Source: Gerris lacustris (Eukaryota > Arthropoda > Insecta > Hemiptera > Gerridae). From it: a stretch of DNA of 64,000 bases. This document shows, piece after piece, positions 1 to 28,700 of this stretch. Within the stretch, counting starts at the first letter, position 1; each line of letters starts with the position of its first letter. The position numbers and the translations under genes were made by a program. Below the pieces are notes generated by a model. The model was not told the origin of the DNA and made no database searches. It saw only the letters and a list, made by a program, of their open reading frames with translations. The DNA lies in the NCBI GenBank assembly GCA_951217055.1, contig OX578281.1:61816043-61880042 (forward strand), written 5' to 3'.

Positions 1-370
1 CCACCCAAGTGTTCGCGCGCAATGCTTGCGTAAAAGTAAACTTTAGATGTTGAATTGAAATTTTTGGATGGGAAATTTTTTTAACTTCATCTATTCAATG
101 AGACTAACAACTTTTTTAAATACATTTTTTTTATTAAAACACACACCGACACCGCTATGAAGTGTTATAGATCGCTTAAACTATTAATTCTTACCTAAAC
201 ATTTAAAATAGAGAAAACAACGTTTTTACAGATATCTTACGTTCTAACGTAACGATTTTAATAAAACTTCATACACATCGTCTAAAGTACAATTGAAACA
301 GGCATGTACAATTTCAATCTGATAAAAGTTATACGGTATTTGTGTAGTGGAGTGATATATTTTATAATAT
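1..370 (+). repeat. Rep-C/Rep-D related fragment
   Basis: The stretch matches internal parts of repeats near 14520-14880, 26280-26460 and 55140-55320 (shared block around 'caatgagac' and 'atgaagtgtta'). Non-coding. Confidence 0.6.
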
Positions 371-1750
371 TTTAAATGGAGTAGACGTGAGGATTAGGGA
401 ACAGCCCTGTTCCCTCACTAGATATACTACAACCTTTAACTATCAACTCATCGTGATTAACTATTTTCAAAATATTCAATAAATATTTATTGTAAGAGGC
501 TCGTTTCAATGATAAAAAAACTTTTCTTTTTTTCCTTAACTCCACTAAGTACATACATATAGTTAGTTACTTTTAATTTTGTCTCTTTTCTAACTCCGCC
601 ATAACATAATTTATATTTAACCCTTTCAGTCACGAATTATGAAATCGATGGAAAGAAAATTATTTTTTCATGGATTTGAGCCTAATGATTTTTTTGATGA
701 TTTTTCGTGAAAAAAATGCATCTAGCTTATCTTGTTCCCGAGATATTAACTGTCCTCTACAGAGGACATGGTTACTTAAAGGTGACAAAACTAATTCTCA
801 AATTCGAAATTTAAATTTTTATTTTTAATAATAATTACAATATTTTAATTTAAAAGAACAAAAAATGATATAAAAAACAATATTATTTAGAATGGAAATT
901 TAAAAAACCTTTTTTTTTCTCGAAATACATAAATTGACAACACATTTTATGCATTTGATATAAGTTTTGCTTTTGCAGCCTATATTTTTGCATCTGCTAG
1001 TTTCATTTTTTTGTTTAAATATAGGTAGGTGATCATAATGGTCATACCTAATCTCCTCAATGGGTTTTAGATGTGCCTCTCACTTGGGCATCTTTGGAGA
1101 CGTAAATATTATTACTTACATTCTTCCATGATCTCATTTTCGGGCAATAATTCGTAAGAATCATCACAAATTCGTTCTTCTGCTAATAAATCATCATCAT
1201 CTTTGATTTCAGATAGTTATGAATCATCACCTTTTTTAAAAATCGTCTAAATCTCTTGGAAGTTGTAATTTTTTTTCCTTATCCATCTTCCGTATAGTAC
1301 TTTTGTCCTCTGTAGAGGACAGATCTTTAAACCCTTATAAATTTTAAATTTATTGACCGAATGAGCACAAAAAATGTTTTTTGATTATATTTAACTTTTA
1401 TAAACAATAAAAGAAATAAAAACCAATAAATAAACTACGCTAACTGCCTCCAAAAAAATAAAATTGTGTGACAGAACGAACAAGGCAGAGATGGTATGAT
1501 TTACAGAACGAAAATAATGAATATAGCCTACTCCAAGCTATTGTAAATTACAGAAATAAGGTGGTGGAATTCAGAACTAATCACTTAACATGTATCAACC
1601 GATAGCTATTCCCATAGCTAGTGACAGCCTCTGAAAGTTAGTGTCCTCTGTAGAGGACGCGGTGACCGAAAGGGTTTTAATGAATACGTAAGGAACTACG
1701 TTCCTATACTGCGTGTCCCGCGGCACCGCATGTAATTTTTTTTTTTTTTT
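371..1750 (+). repeat. Rep-D copy interrupted by a TTAA-flanked element
   Basis: 371-616 and 1681-1750 together resemble the Rep-D copies at 4090-4495, 14215-14890 and 63170-63480; the piggyBac-like element at 621-1674 separates the halves. Bases 1751-2005 beyond it show no recognisable feature. Confidence 0.5.
621..1674. mobile_element. piggyBac-like non-autonomous element
   Basis: Starts after TTAA with CCCTTTCAGTCAC and ends GTGACCGAAAGGG, an inverted pair 12 of 13 bases alike, followed by TTTTAA. TTAA target sites and CCC termini are usual for the piggyBac superfamily. No transposase remains. It carries an 18-bp palindrome TGTCCTCTRYAGAGGACA at 751-768 and 1304-1321 and a shorter copy at 1642-1657. 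The right TTAA is offset by two bases, hence moderate confidence. Confidence 0.45.
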
Positions 1751-2005
1751 TTACTTGAACAGAGCCTATCGTTTGTGTTTACAATTTAATTTACAAAATA
1801 ATTATTGAATATTTATTTCAGCTAGTAATGTTGCTTAAGTGAGATAATTTACACCATTAACTCTTTTCTCTAGGAACAATATGCTTTACATAAAAAGTGT
1901 TAGGACCTATTCAAAAAGATATTATTGAAATCATATCTTTGAAAAATGCTATTTCCTTTTTGTTAATCATATTAAAATAATATCAAATTGCTCAATTAAT
2001 CTTAC

Positions 2006-18369
<16,364 letters not shown>

Positions 18370-18391
18370 GATGATGGTCGGCACACTTACT

Positions 18392-18403
18392 ACTGAGTAC
18401 TGA
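18392..18403 (-). promoter_or_regulatory. Possible initiators of gene A
   Basis: Two overlapping-range TCAGT initiator motifs (18396-18392 and 18403-18399), the arthropod Inr consensus, lie 23-34 nt before the ATG. No convincing TATA box is seen upstream. Short motifs, so weak evidence. Confidence 0.3.
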
Positions 18404-19735
18404 TAACAGAGTATACTCGTATACTACATCTTAGGATGGACCTTGAATGTCTCTGATATTAGTGGTGGAGACTATGATAAACTGATAACGGCAAAATAAC
18501 CTTAGATAAATAAATGTTCAATGGTATTAATAGGATTTTTTCTGTTTCTTTTTTTATCATACTCTTTCAAATATTAAAATTTATGTGACTGTGGGTATTA
18601 TCGTATTAAAGAAGATTTAATAAAAAAAAATTGATAAAGGAAATTTTAAATTATAATTAATTAAATTATAAAAAGAAACTGATATAATTAAAATTCCTTG
18701 ATAATAAGCTTTAATAAACAATACACATATTGAACTATCTCACTTGTTTAGAAAAAAAAAAATCGACAAACTTGATCAAAACTTTCTCATATATAGATAG
18801 TAATACTGAATTTTACTTGATCAATACTTTCTCATATACATATACATAGTAATACTGAATTTTACTTTTTGGCTCTCAATATTGACGTCTCTTGTCAAGG
18901 TGAAATCTTGGTCAAGGTGAAATCTTGGTCTCTTGTCACGTGACTGTAAGCATCACCCGTGGTACTCTCCAGTTCTATTAGAAATCAGAGATAGACTGCT
19001 ACTACAGTTGTTTGATCTTTTGCAAGGTTTTGGAAAACCTTTTGTAGAGGCTTATAAAATACAAAAAATTAAATACAGAGCAGCTTTACCAAAAATAAAA
19101 TTTTTTTTTTTTGCCTTTGTAAGTTTTAATAAATAGTCAGAAAATATTACTCCAGTGATACATACTAATAATAATAAAGTACATACATACTTATACTAAG
19201 TATATACTTATACAAAGTGTATACTTATATACTTATACTTATACTAAGTATATACTTATACTTTATACTACTATATACCTTCCAATAAAGTAATAAGTGG
19301 ATGCGGTGCTCGAATTTTGAAACGAGTGGCGAGTACGGACCGAATGAGAGTTTAAACATGCCGAGAGGGCTAGCGAGTCAGTGCCGGTAGGTTGGGGTTG
19401 GGGGTAGTACTCGGTCTAATAAATAGAATAGGGTCCGAGTGACTGTCTCGCCATCGCTCGGCCAAGCGCTCTGTAAATATGTGTTTATACCAGCCGAGAA
19501 CTCGGACCAGAACACTGCCTCGCCACTGTAGTCGTTAACGTCAAATCAAGGCATTAGTTTGTTTTACCTTTTTCTAACCTCCGCTGGGCACGGAGGACGG
19601 TGGTACCCTGGCCAAGTGCCCGGGTCACCTTGCCCTTAAGCCGGCTGTATCTAGTAATCATAAAGAGTAAATTTAAAAAATCACAGTTGGAGCACTGAAA
19701 AAATACGCACACAAACAGAATAAGTAAATTAAATG
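18404..19735. other. Intergenic region between genes B and A
   Basis: No gene. Contains a roughly 60-bp tandem duplication at 18774-18868 ('actttctcatata', 'agtaatactgaatttta'), a TATACTTATACTAAG-type simple repeat at 19185-19280, and a GC-richer stretch 19310-19660 with GTGGCGAG and, inverted, CTCGCCAC about 200 bp apart, perhaps a decayed MITE. Confidence 0.5.
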
Positions 19736-19741
19736 TTTATT
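19736..19741 (-). terminator. Poly(A) signal of gene B
   Basis: AATAAA on the minus strand, 15 nt downstream of the gene B stop codon. Similar spacing in genes C and D supports very short 3' UTRs. Confidence 0.6.
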
Positions 19742-19755
19742 CATTCTTAATACTT

Positions 19756-22700
19756 TCAATAGCTATTTAAATTAAGTTTGTCCCAAAACTTCATTCTTGA
19801 AGAGAAGAGATGTTGTGATGGTTGAATTCCATCCGAAGTTATTGAAATGAAGTTTTTACCCTTCTCAGATTCAAGCCACTTAGTCTCTTCTGCCCAAGGA
19901 GTTGGATCCCTTTAAACATTCAATAAACTTTATACTAAAGCAATTTTCTTAACAAATTATTATATCAAACATGTTTATCTATGTCTTCTGCCTAATCAGC
20001 TTTTTATTTAGCGATCAGCATCGAACCAGTGTCGAAAATATTATAAATCCTGGTCCAAACGTCAAAACACCTGTTACATTTTTCAACAACTCATTGCAAA
20101 GGACGGGTAGAAGGCTAGTTCAATGGTTGTTCAAAGGTTGTAAACAGTGTTGTTAAATAAGTACTTGAAGAAAAGAAAACTATATAAAGATTTACGAATC
20201 AAGGCTCAATTTACCGAATTACCGGGCGATATAAAAGGTTAAAAGCTTTGTTCAGACTGCCTAACCGAACAGAGGAAACGAGCAGAGCATTAGTCTTTGC
20301 GCATGCCCATTCTGAAATACGTAAGCACACCTTAGACTGGGCATGCGCAGATATACCAATGCTTTGCTTATTTACTCAGTTCGACAATCTGGATGAGGCT
20401 TAAGGAATCGGTTATAAAACCTCACGGTTTTTTTGTGTTTTTATTTTTCATCATTATACCAGATAAAGAGCCAAGTAAGGCTCGAAAGCTTGCATTTGTA
20501 GAGCTTTATTATATTAATAGACCAATACCTCATAATTATATTTTTTTTTGTTTATAATAAGGTCAATAACCTGTTAATTGGTGAAATTATTAGTCGGGCA
20601 ATCATCAGCTCTTTCTTAGCAGCCTTTTATGTAATGTGTCGTGTATTTTCTGTGGGGATCGAACCCAGATCTATGGGTGATTGTAGGTTGTGTTACTAGA
20701 GTGTGCTTTAAACATTTCAGCTGCTCTGCTTTCCTATTGCTATACCTATTTTATTTACGTTATTTAAATATGACATTTAATTTCCATTTTTCTTTTAGCC
20801 TCATTAAACCTTCATTTTGTAGGGTCTGTAGGCAAAACCAAGGACCCTTATATTTTCCTGCGTGTGTCTGTCTGTCTGTCCGTCCGTCTATCTCCTGCTC
20901 TCACGGTCTCAAGGGTACACCTTGCATCCGATCACTTTAAAATTTGGCATTCATCTGTATTGTACCTACCCACACATTTTAAAAATATAGCGACTTTAAC
21001 AAATTATTTATTAAAAAAATAAGGGTAAAAAAACTTAAGGGTTAAAATTAAATGATAAGTGATAATTGATAATTGATAAGCGTATAGGTGAGTTTGAAGT
21101 TGGTGCGAAAAGTGTCCTCCCCTTCTACCTCGCTTATGTAAAGTGGTAAAATTCTGAAAAAATTCCTGAACATCTTTGACCAAAAGCAAAGATATCACTT
21201 TTTGGAAATTTCGAGAAAAAAAACTTTGTTTTTATTGAAAAAATACTTTTTTTTTTTACTAAGCTCTTTTCAATACATTTATATGTTTATAGTCCGGTTC
21301 ACTGGAAAAAAATACTTTATCAAAAGTTTAATTATGTGCTTTGAGAATATCAGACCCATAGGATAGTTCAAAGTAGGCATTTTAGCATTTGAAAAAGCAC
21401 CATCGATAGGTACTACTTAAACAATACAGTTTGGCCTACGGACCCTCGCTGTGAGCTGATTAGCACACTCTTGACCTGTTTATTTAATTATTCTTCTATA
21501 ATGCTCTTGATTAATATTATTTATCTACTCGCGGCAGCAAAATTAAACATTACTTAACTGTTTTTAGGCTGGAAAGTACTATTTCCCTGATTTGTCATTA
21601 AAATATTAAAAACAGGCAGGAAAGTAGTTAAAACAGTCAGGAAAATACTTTCTCTGCCTAGGCAGGGAAATATTTCCCTGCCTAGGCAGAGAAAGTAACA
21701 GTGTTTACCTGCGTGTCATAACCTCTTATTTTGGCAAGAACAGTTTATACTATTATCTCTATCTTATAACATTATATATTATAGTTAAATAAGTAATATT
21801 TAACAATAAATAAACGTTTTAATAATAAAATAATTTGTTTATATTTGTTAATTCTGTTAAATAAGTTCAATGATTAGTAGATCTTTAATTAAAAAAAACT
21901 GTAGAGTCACTGACTATACTGTAGCGTCATGTAAACATTCAACATCCATATTATTTTTATTAATGAAGTCTTTCTAGATTAGACTAGCTACTTTTCTTGA
22001 TATATCCTAGTTACTTCTTTTCTTTTAAGCAATAGAAGATATCTTTAACACTTTTATTAATTTTTTAGTAAAAATATAAATAAATATTTTATATTGCGTC
22101 CATTATTCATTCAGAAGTTATGTGTGTTATAAACGTGTGTTTTGTATTTTGTTGTTATAGATTGAGTTAGTTTTTCACTTATTGTTATTATTCCCAAGTT
22201 TCTTATTTGAACATTAATTTTAGATAATATATATGTTATTATATCTTTATTAATATGACACATAGTTATTAACTACGTTATATTAATAAAGATAATATTT
22301 TAGCAGCTTCATTTTTCTTCCGCAAGTAGATAAAATATTGTATGCAACAAGGCAGCAAAGGAAACATTTCTGCCTCGTTTATTCATTGCCTGCCTCGGCT
22401 TCGCCTCGGCAGTCAAATGGGTAAATTACCTGCCTCGGCTTCGCCTCGGCAGTTAATTGTCATAGCCTGTCCTCGCCTTCGGCTCGGAGGCTAATCTAAT
22501 CACTCGTCAGTAAAATTCCATTTTGCTGCCTAGTTACATAAATAACTATTACCCATATGTTGCGAAATTCGACCACAGTTCAACAACAATTTTTTGTACT
22601 TTAGAATCTTCTTCGTTGAACTCCAACTTAGTTTTAGTTGGCGAAAACGGGAACAAGTAAAACAGTTCGTCCCCGTGACAAATTCCACCTAAAAACAAAA

Positions 22701-25700
22701 GAAAATACATATTGAAAATTTTAAAAGCAAATTTAAACTCATTTTCTATTGTGTCGTTAAATGTAATTTTTACTCTCCACTTTTACATGGTGTATTGAAA
22801 ACTATCTGAAGACAGTATCTTTCCATATAAACACATCCTATTTAATTTATAGATCATCTCAAAGTCAAATAAGTCAATACACCAAAAAGTCTGTACTGTA
22901 TCGTATTGAACTCACCTATAGTTGCATATAAACACCGGACTGAATTGAGAACTTAATGGGGCATGCGTAGTTTCATGTTTCTCTACTGGGTAACTTGCAA
23001 GGGTAACTTGGCATATCGACCTTACAAACATAACCTTCTTTCACAGTAATCATAATTATCGTGTCAAAAATCAGCAATCAGTAATCATAACACGTGCCAA
23101 AATTCAGCTATTTTTGAATGAGGTTAGAACTGTATCCAAATATTATCAAATAACAACTCAATACGGTCATGTAAACAGATATCAGTTAAAAACAGTAACC
23201 GTATTGAGATCGTTTTCAATACACCATATAATATAAACGTAGCTATTATTAGATTAGATTACTTGCAAATTTTCACCTTAATTACTAGTTTCTACTCTAG
23301 CTATTGTTTATATTTTGGAGTAGACAATATTATAGATGGAATTTAGATTTTTAGGGTTTATAATATCGAAACATTCATATAAGTTCAAATTTTCTTGTTC
23401 TTGCTTATTTTAAGATTGCCACTATTATTATTTTCTATAAATAAATTATTAATAAATTAAATACATTTGAGTTCTTAACATGAATGCCTTCCAATAAACG
23501 CTGAAACTCTTAAAAAAATAAAAATTAAAAAATCTGAAATACGGCCCTGAGGTATTTGATTTAAATCAATCCCTATATATCAAACATATTTATGCATATA
23601 ATACTACAATAATCAAATGCATTAGGCCTGCTATTGTTTACATAATAATAACATTAATTTTTTACTTACCTACTGGTAGCTCGTTAGAGAAAGAGCGTTG
23701 GGCTTGATGTGCAAGTAGACATAAATATGATTTTCCTCTATGTCTTTTCACTGATTTTAGTATTCCATGTACAAATAATCCATCACCAGTCATCTAAACC
23801 AAAGTTTCTATTAATATTATTAAATTAATTTTTTTTCCTCAATATTATTAGCTCCAAGTTTACTGAAGGTAACGGAAGCTATGTTATCGTTTTGAAGAAC
23901 GAAAATATTTTATGTCACCGATTTCAACAATTCCAAGACAGAAATCCGTTTCTGACACAAGAGGACATGTTTGGTCTCGAGTTGTCCTTTGGTTGTCGGT
24001 CTGTCGCTCAATTTTTGCAAACCAACATATTATCTTAAAAACTATATTCGTCCGATGTTAATGAAATGTGGATGTTAGGCCATATTGTAGGCAATATTGG
24101 TCCCATATAATTTTCAACCTTCTGCGCCCATTTATTTCTCTTCCACATGCACACAACATACACTTATATCATTAAAAGTACTCGTCTAAATTTTATGAAA
24201 TTTAGATTGTTTGTCGAAAGTAGCCCGTAGATAGCCCAAGATTAATTTCAACGGTCTGGGCTCTATCTGGGGGCACGGTAGTGCCCCCGCCAAGTCGAGC
24301 ACAGACGTACCATCTTTTACTGGAACCAACTCACGGCAATTTGGACCCCCCTCTATTATCCTATTGAAGATACTTAGGTATATAAAATTAATTTTAATTT
24401 AAAGTTCATGACAAACTGAACCTGAAATTTCACACCTCTACCCATAGTTGTTCATAAGATATATGAGCCTAAAGTTTTGTTATTTTGTCCCTCACTCACT
24501 CATCATAATTCTAAGGCACTTCTAACAATCCTAGAAACTTCAAATCACTCTACACGTTAAAATTTAAAAACATTTTATGACTTGGCAAATACACACCCCA
24601 AAGAGGCTGAAATTAAATGCAGTGCCATATACAAATTTGTATCCTTGTGCTGCGACGCTCAAATGAAAAAATAAGATTTATTATTTGATCATAGTTTGTA
24701 GTGTGTATTTGCCAAGTCAAAATATGTTTTTAAATTTAAACGTGTAGAGTGATTTAGGAAAGAGAATAGAGAGAGGGACAGACAAACATCATGTACTTGC
24801 ACTGGATAAATTAGACCTAGTAGAACTTACTCGGACAGTGGGAGACTTGGCTAAACTTATGATCTCACAACTTTTTACACGAGACTTGGCTTATTTTTTT
24901 ACACTAGTGTTTTTGTTGGGATAAATTTTGCTAAATCGATAGTTTAAATCATGTAAAGAATAATAGTCCAAGATCCGGTATAAGAAATATATACCCTCAT
25001 CTGTTATTTAATAATAATAAATATTATGTGATAGAGAATTTATAGATTGATTCATCGCAAATAGGTTGCCTAGCGAAATCGCGTACCGCTGATGTTAAAC
25101 AAATTAATGTTTAAGTACTTTTTTTCGATAAACTACCCCCATGTGTTATTTATAAAAATCGAACATTGGCTGAGAGATTTCACCTCAAGGAATTAAAAAA
25201 ACATGGGTTGCCTACTTTCATCTATGGCTAACTATGAGGTTGCCAGGTTTAAACAGGTGAGTAAACGTAATTAATATACCCTCATAAGTTATTTAATCGA
25301 ATTATATATCAAATGAAAGGTAATTTTATTCCCAATCCAACCGTATAAGGTTGCCTTATCAAAAATTTGGATAAATCCATGGTTGCCTAGATTTTAGATG
25401 TAAAATTTAGAATTATAAAAAACTTGCCAACGACTATACATAATTATGAAATAATACGTTTTTTGTTCAAAATGTACATCTTACAAAATTAAAATTTTCC
25501 GATCGTGTAAGCGCGGATTAAATACTGGAGAAAGTCTGATAAAATATCACATAACGATACAGTTTTTTATTCTTACATAAACGTATTAATTGCAAAATAT
25601 CTCTGTATTTTTTTTTTTGTAAAAAACTTATTCTGATTCTGACTCGTCAGAAGTGCCAATGACAAAATCTAATTCTGATTCCTCATCTTTTCTCTTTTGT

Positions 25701-28700
25701 TTGTTTCACTGAGAATATCCTCCACTTGTAAGGGTGTTGGATCCCCTACGAACCATGTAGGCTTCATATAGCCGTCCAAAAACCAACCACAATCTTCAGC
25801 ATTCATTTTGACGCAGCATGCATCAGTTGTATGAAGCCACATTGAATTCACATATATTGTGCGCAAAATTTGTTGCTAAGTGATATCCAACATGGTGGTA
25901 TGAGATTGGAGTCGATTCCTCTGATCTTCTTTATAAAATGCTCTGCGTCTCAATAATTGACAGACTATGTTTTATTCATATAATTGTGTGTATAAGTTTT
26001 GTTTATTTTGCTTCCGAGCTTACCGAAGGTAACGGAAGCATTGTGTTCACTTTTGAGAACGAAAAACTTTTTATGTCATCGATTTTTAAAAATTCCAAGA
26101 CAGAAATCCGTTTCAGACATCAGGAAACATTTTTGGTCTCGTGTCTGTCTGTCGGTCTGTGTCCACGAATTATGAAACGTGCGACGATAACTTGAGTAAA
26201 TGTCAACCGATTTTGATGAAATTTGGTAGACATATTTATTTTACTAATGCCCAGGACGAGTTCGTTGGACAATGTTATCCGTCCAAGCGTTCACGAGCAA
26301 CGCTCGCGTAAACGTGAACTTCAAATTTAAAATTGGAATTTTAGGTCGGGAAAAAATCTAACTTCATCTAGTCAATGAGACAAACATTTTTTTCAAATAC
26401 AATTTTTCAGTAAAACCAACAGCGACACCACTATGAAGTGTTAAAGATCGCTAAAACTATTAATAGTTTTTACACAATAAACATTATAACAATAAAGTAC
26501 ATGATAGGATGCGAGGAAGCTATGTGCCACACAAATTGGCAGTCTATGTTTTGTTGGATTATTGACACCAAATGATCATTTTCCCAGTAATTAGCCAAGA
26601 ATTGTACTAGGGCTTCTTTGAAACGGTAATAATCGCTAGGTCTTGGTTGGAGAGGTCCTTGGATGACATACAGACTATCAAACTCCAGCCGACTCTGACG
26701 TTCACAGTCTTTGATAGAGGGTGTTATGTGCCTATCCAAAATTATGTGTATTTCTGAAGCGTTAGTCGAGCACAGTTTTATTAAAATAGATTCAGCAACC
26801 TTGTCAAATGTCTGCGGCAGAGATGATACATTAAATACAAGTAATAAAAACATTGTATTATTTCGATATTGATACTGGTAGGCTCAACAGTTTTGACATT
26901 AGACTTCAATACTTGGGCCAGTTTGGATTTGTCAGTTTTTATCAAATCACCAGTACACGAGAAAAGAGCAGAGGGCACGGGCGCTATCGGAAACGTTAAG
27001 CAGTAATCTATGTTGATGTTTTTATTACTACTAATAGCAAGTAATCGGCCAAAGATGTCTCGTTCCATTTTAAGAACGGCCTTTTTACTTTTATCTTTGC
27101 TGATTTGAGATTTGATGGCGGACTGTGAGGCGAAATTCATGATTTTGTTAATCTTTATCGGTTTTTCGAACCTTCCGGTTTTTTAACTTTAAACGCAGGA
27201 GCACGTTTGTTTACAACGCAATACGACATTTACTTCAAACCACCGCACAGTGGGGCCAAAATAAAAAAATTGACTTAAAAAGAAAAATAATATCTAAGTA
27301 TTATCATAGTTAAACAGTATTTAATCCGCGCTTACACGATCGGAAAATTATAATTCTGTAAGATGTATATTTTGAACAAAAAACGTATCATTTCATAATT
27401 ATGTATAGTCATTGGCGAGTTTTTTATAATTCTAAATTATACATCTAAAATCTAGGCAACCATGGATTCATCCAAATTTTTGATAAGGCAACCTTATACG
27501 GTTGGATTGGGAATAAAATTACCTTTCATTTGATATATAATTCGATTAAATAACTTATGAGGGTATATTAATTACGTTTACTCACCTGTTTAAACCTGGC
27601 AACCTCATAGTTAGCCATAGATGAAAGTAGGCAACCCATGTTTTTTTAATTCCTTGAGGTGAAATCTCTCAGCCAATGTTCGATTTTTATAAATAACACA
27701 TGGGGGTAGTTTATCGAAAAAAAGTACTTAAACATTTAATTGTTTAACATCAGCGGTACGCGATTTCGCTAGGCAACCTATTTGCGATGAATCAATCTAT
27801 AAATTCTCTATCACATAATATTTATTATTATTAAATAACAGATGAGGGTATATATTTCTTATACCGGATCTTAGACTATAAAAACAATTTTGACAGATTT
27901 AACAAACGGAGGAGGGAGGAATCAAATACATTTTGCAATAATAGGTTGTAAAAAGCTTAAAATCATTAAAGTATAACAAATTTAGGATGCGAAGAAACAC
28001 ACTAATTGGCAGACAATTCTTTTTGCTTCTGAGTTTACCAAAGATAACAGAAGTAATGTGATCATGCTGAACGATTTTTTAGTCCCAAAATGCAAAAATT
28101 CCTAGACCGAATTTTATTTTAAACATCAGGGAACAGTTTTAGTATCGTGGCAGTCTCTCCGACAGTTCGTCAACATACACTTGTACGTTTTTAATGAAAT
28201 TTCAATGGTAGGTATACCTAAATTAGCCCATCACTGTTGGTTCTATATTTATTTCAATCCTCTGCGTCTATTTCTTTCTGTGACCATTCGTCCAATAATA
28301 ATAATAGGACGTGAGAAAGCTATGTGCCACACTAATTGGCTGACTATTATATATAGGTGTAAATTATTACGTGAGTGTTGTGCTTACCTTAGCGAATTGT
28401 TGCACAGTTTTCTTGCTGATTTCAGCGTTTCCAAAGTAATACTGCATGATTTCTTTAGTTATCTTCTCTTTTTCTGGATGATTATCATAATAAAAAGCAA
28501 AAGGTAGTACTTTTTTGTAGTTCTCATTGATAAATGACAAATTTTCATCACCCTTTCTAAATTCATCTGAAATATAAATGTGTTAGTTAATTATAAAGTA
28601 TATAAAACTTATAAAAGACTAGATTACAGGGCTACCAAAGTAGTGATATCTAAATTGCGGCCATGTTTATTTTATGCCTTATTCAGAAACTGGTCAAGTA

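Larger units (their letters stand above)
24964..27878. mobile_element. 2.9-kb element with 563-bp terminal inverted repeats
   Basis: 24964-25526 and 27316-27878 are long, well-conserved inverted repeats; the tips read TAGTCYAAGATCCGG. Flanking TAA on both sides may be a 3-bp target duplication. The interior holds minus-strand protein remnants and a later Rep-C insertion. It lies in intron 7 of gene B. Confidence 0.8.

Noticed and set aside
1..2005. Search for exons 7-10 of gene A
   Set aside because: Neither the HGDEL exon nor the FISITS-type last exon is present on the minus strand; the stretch is repeat DNA.
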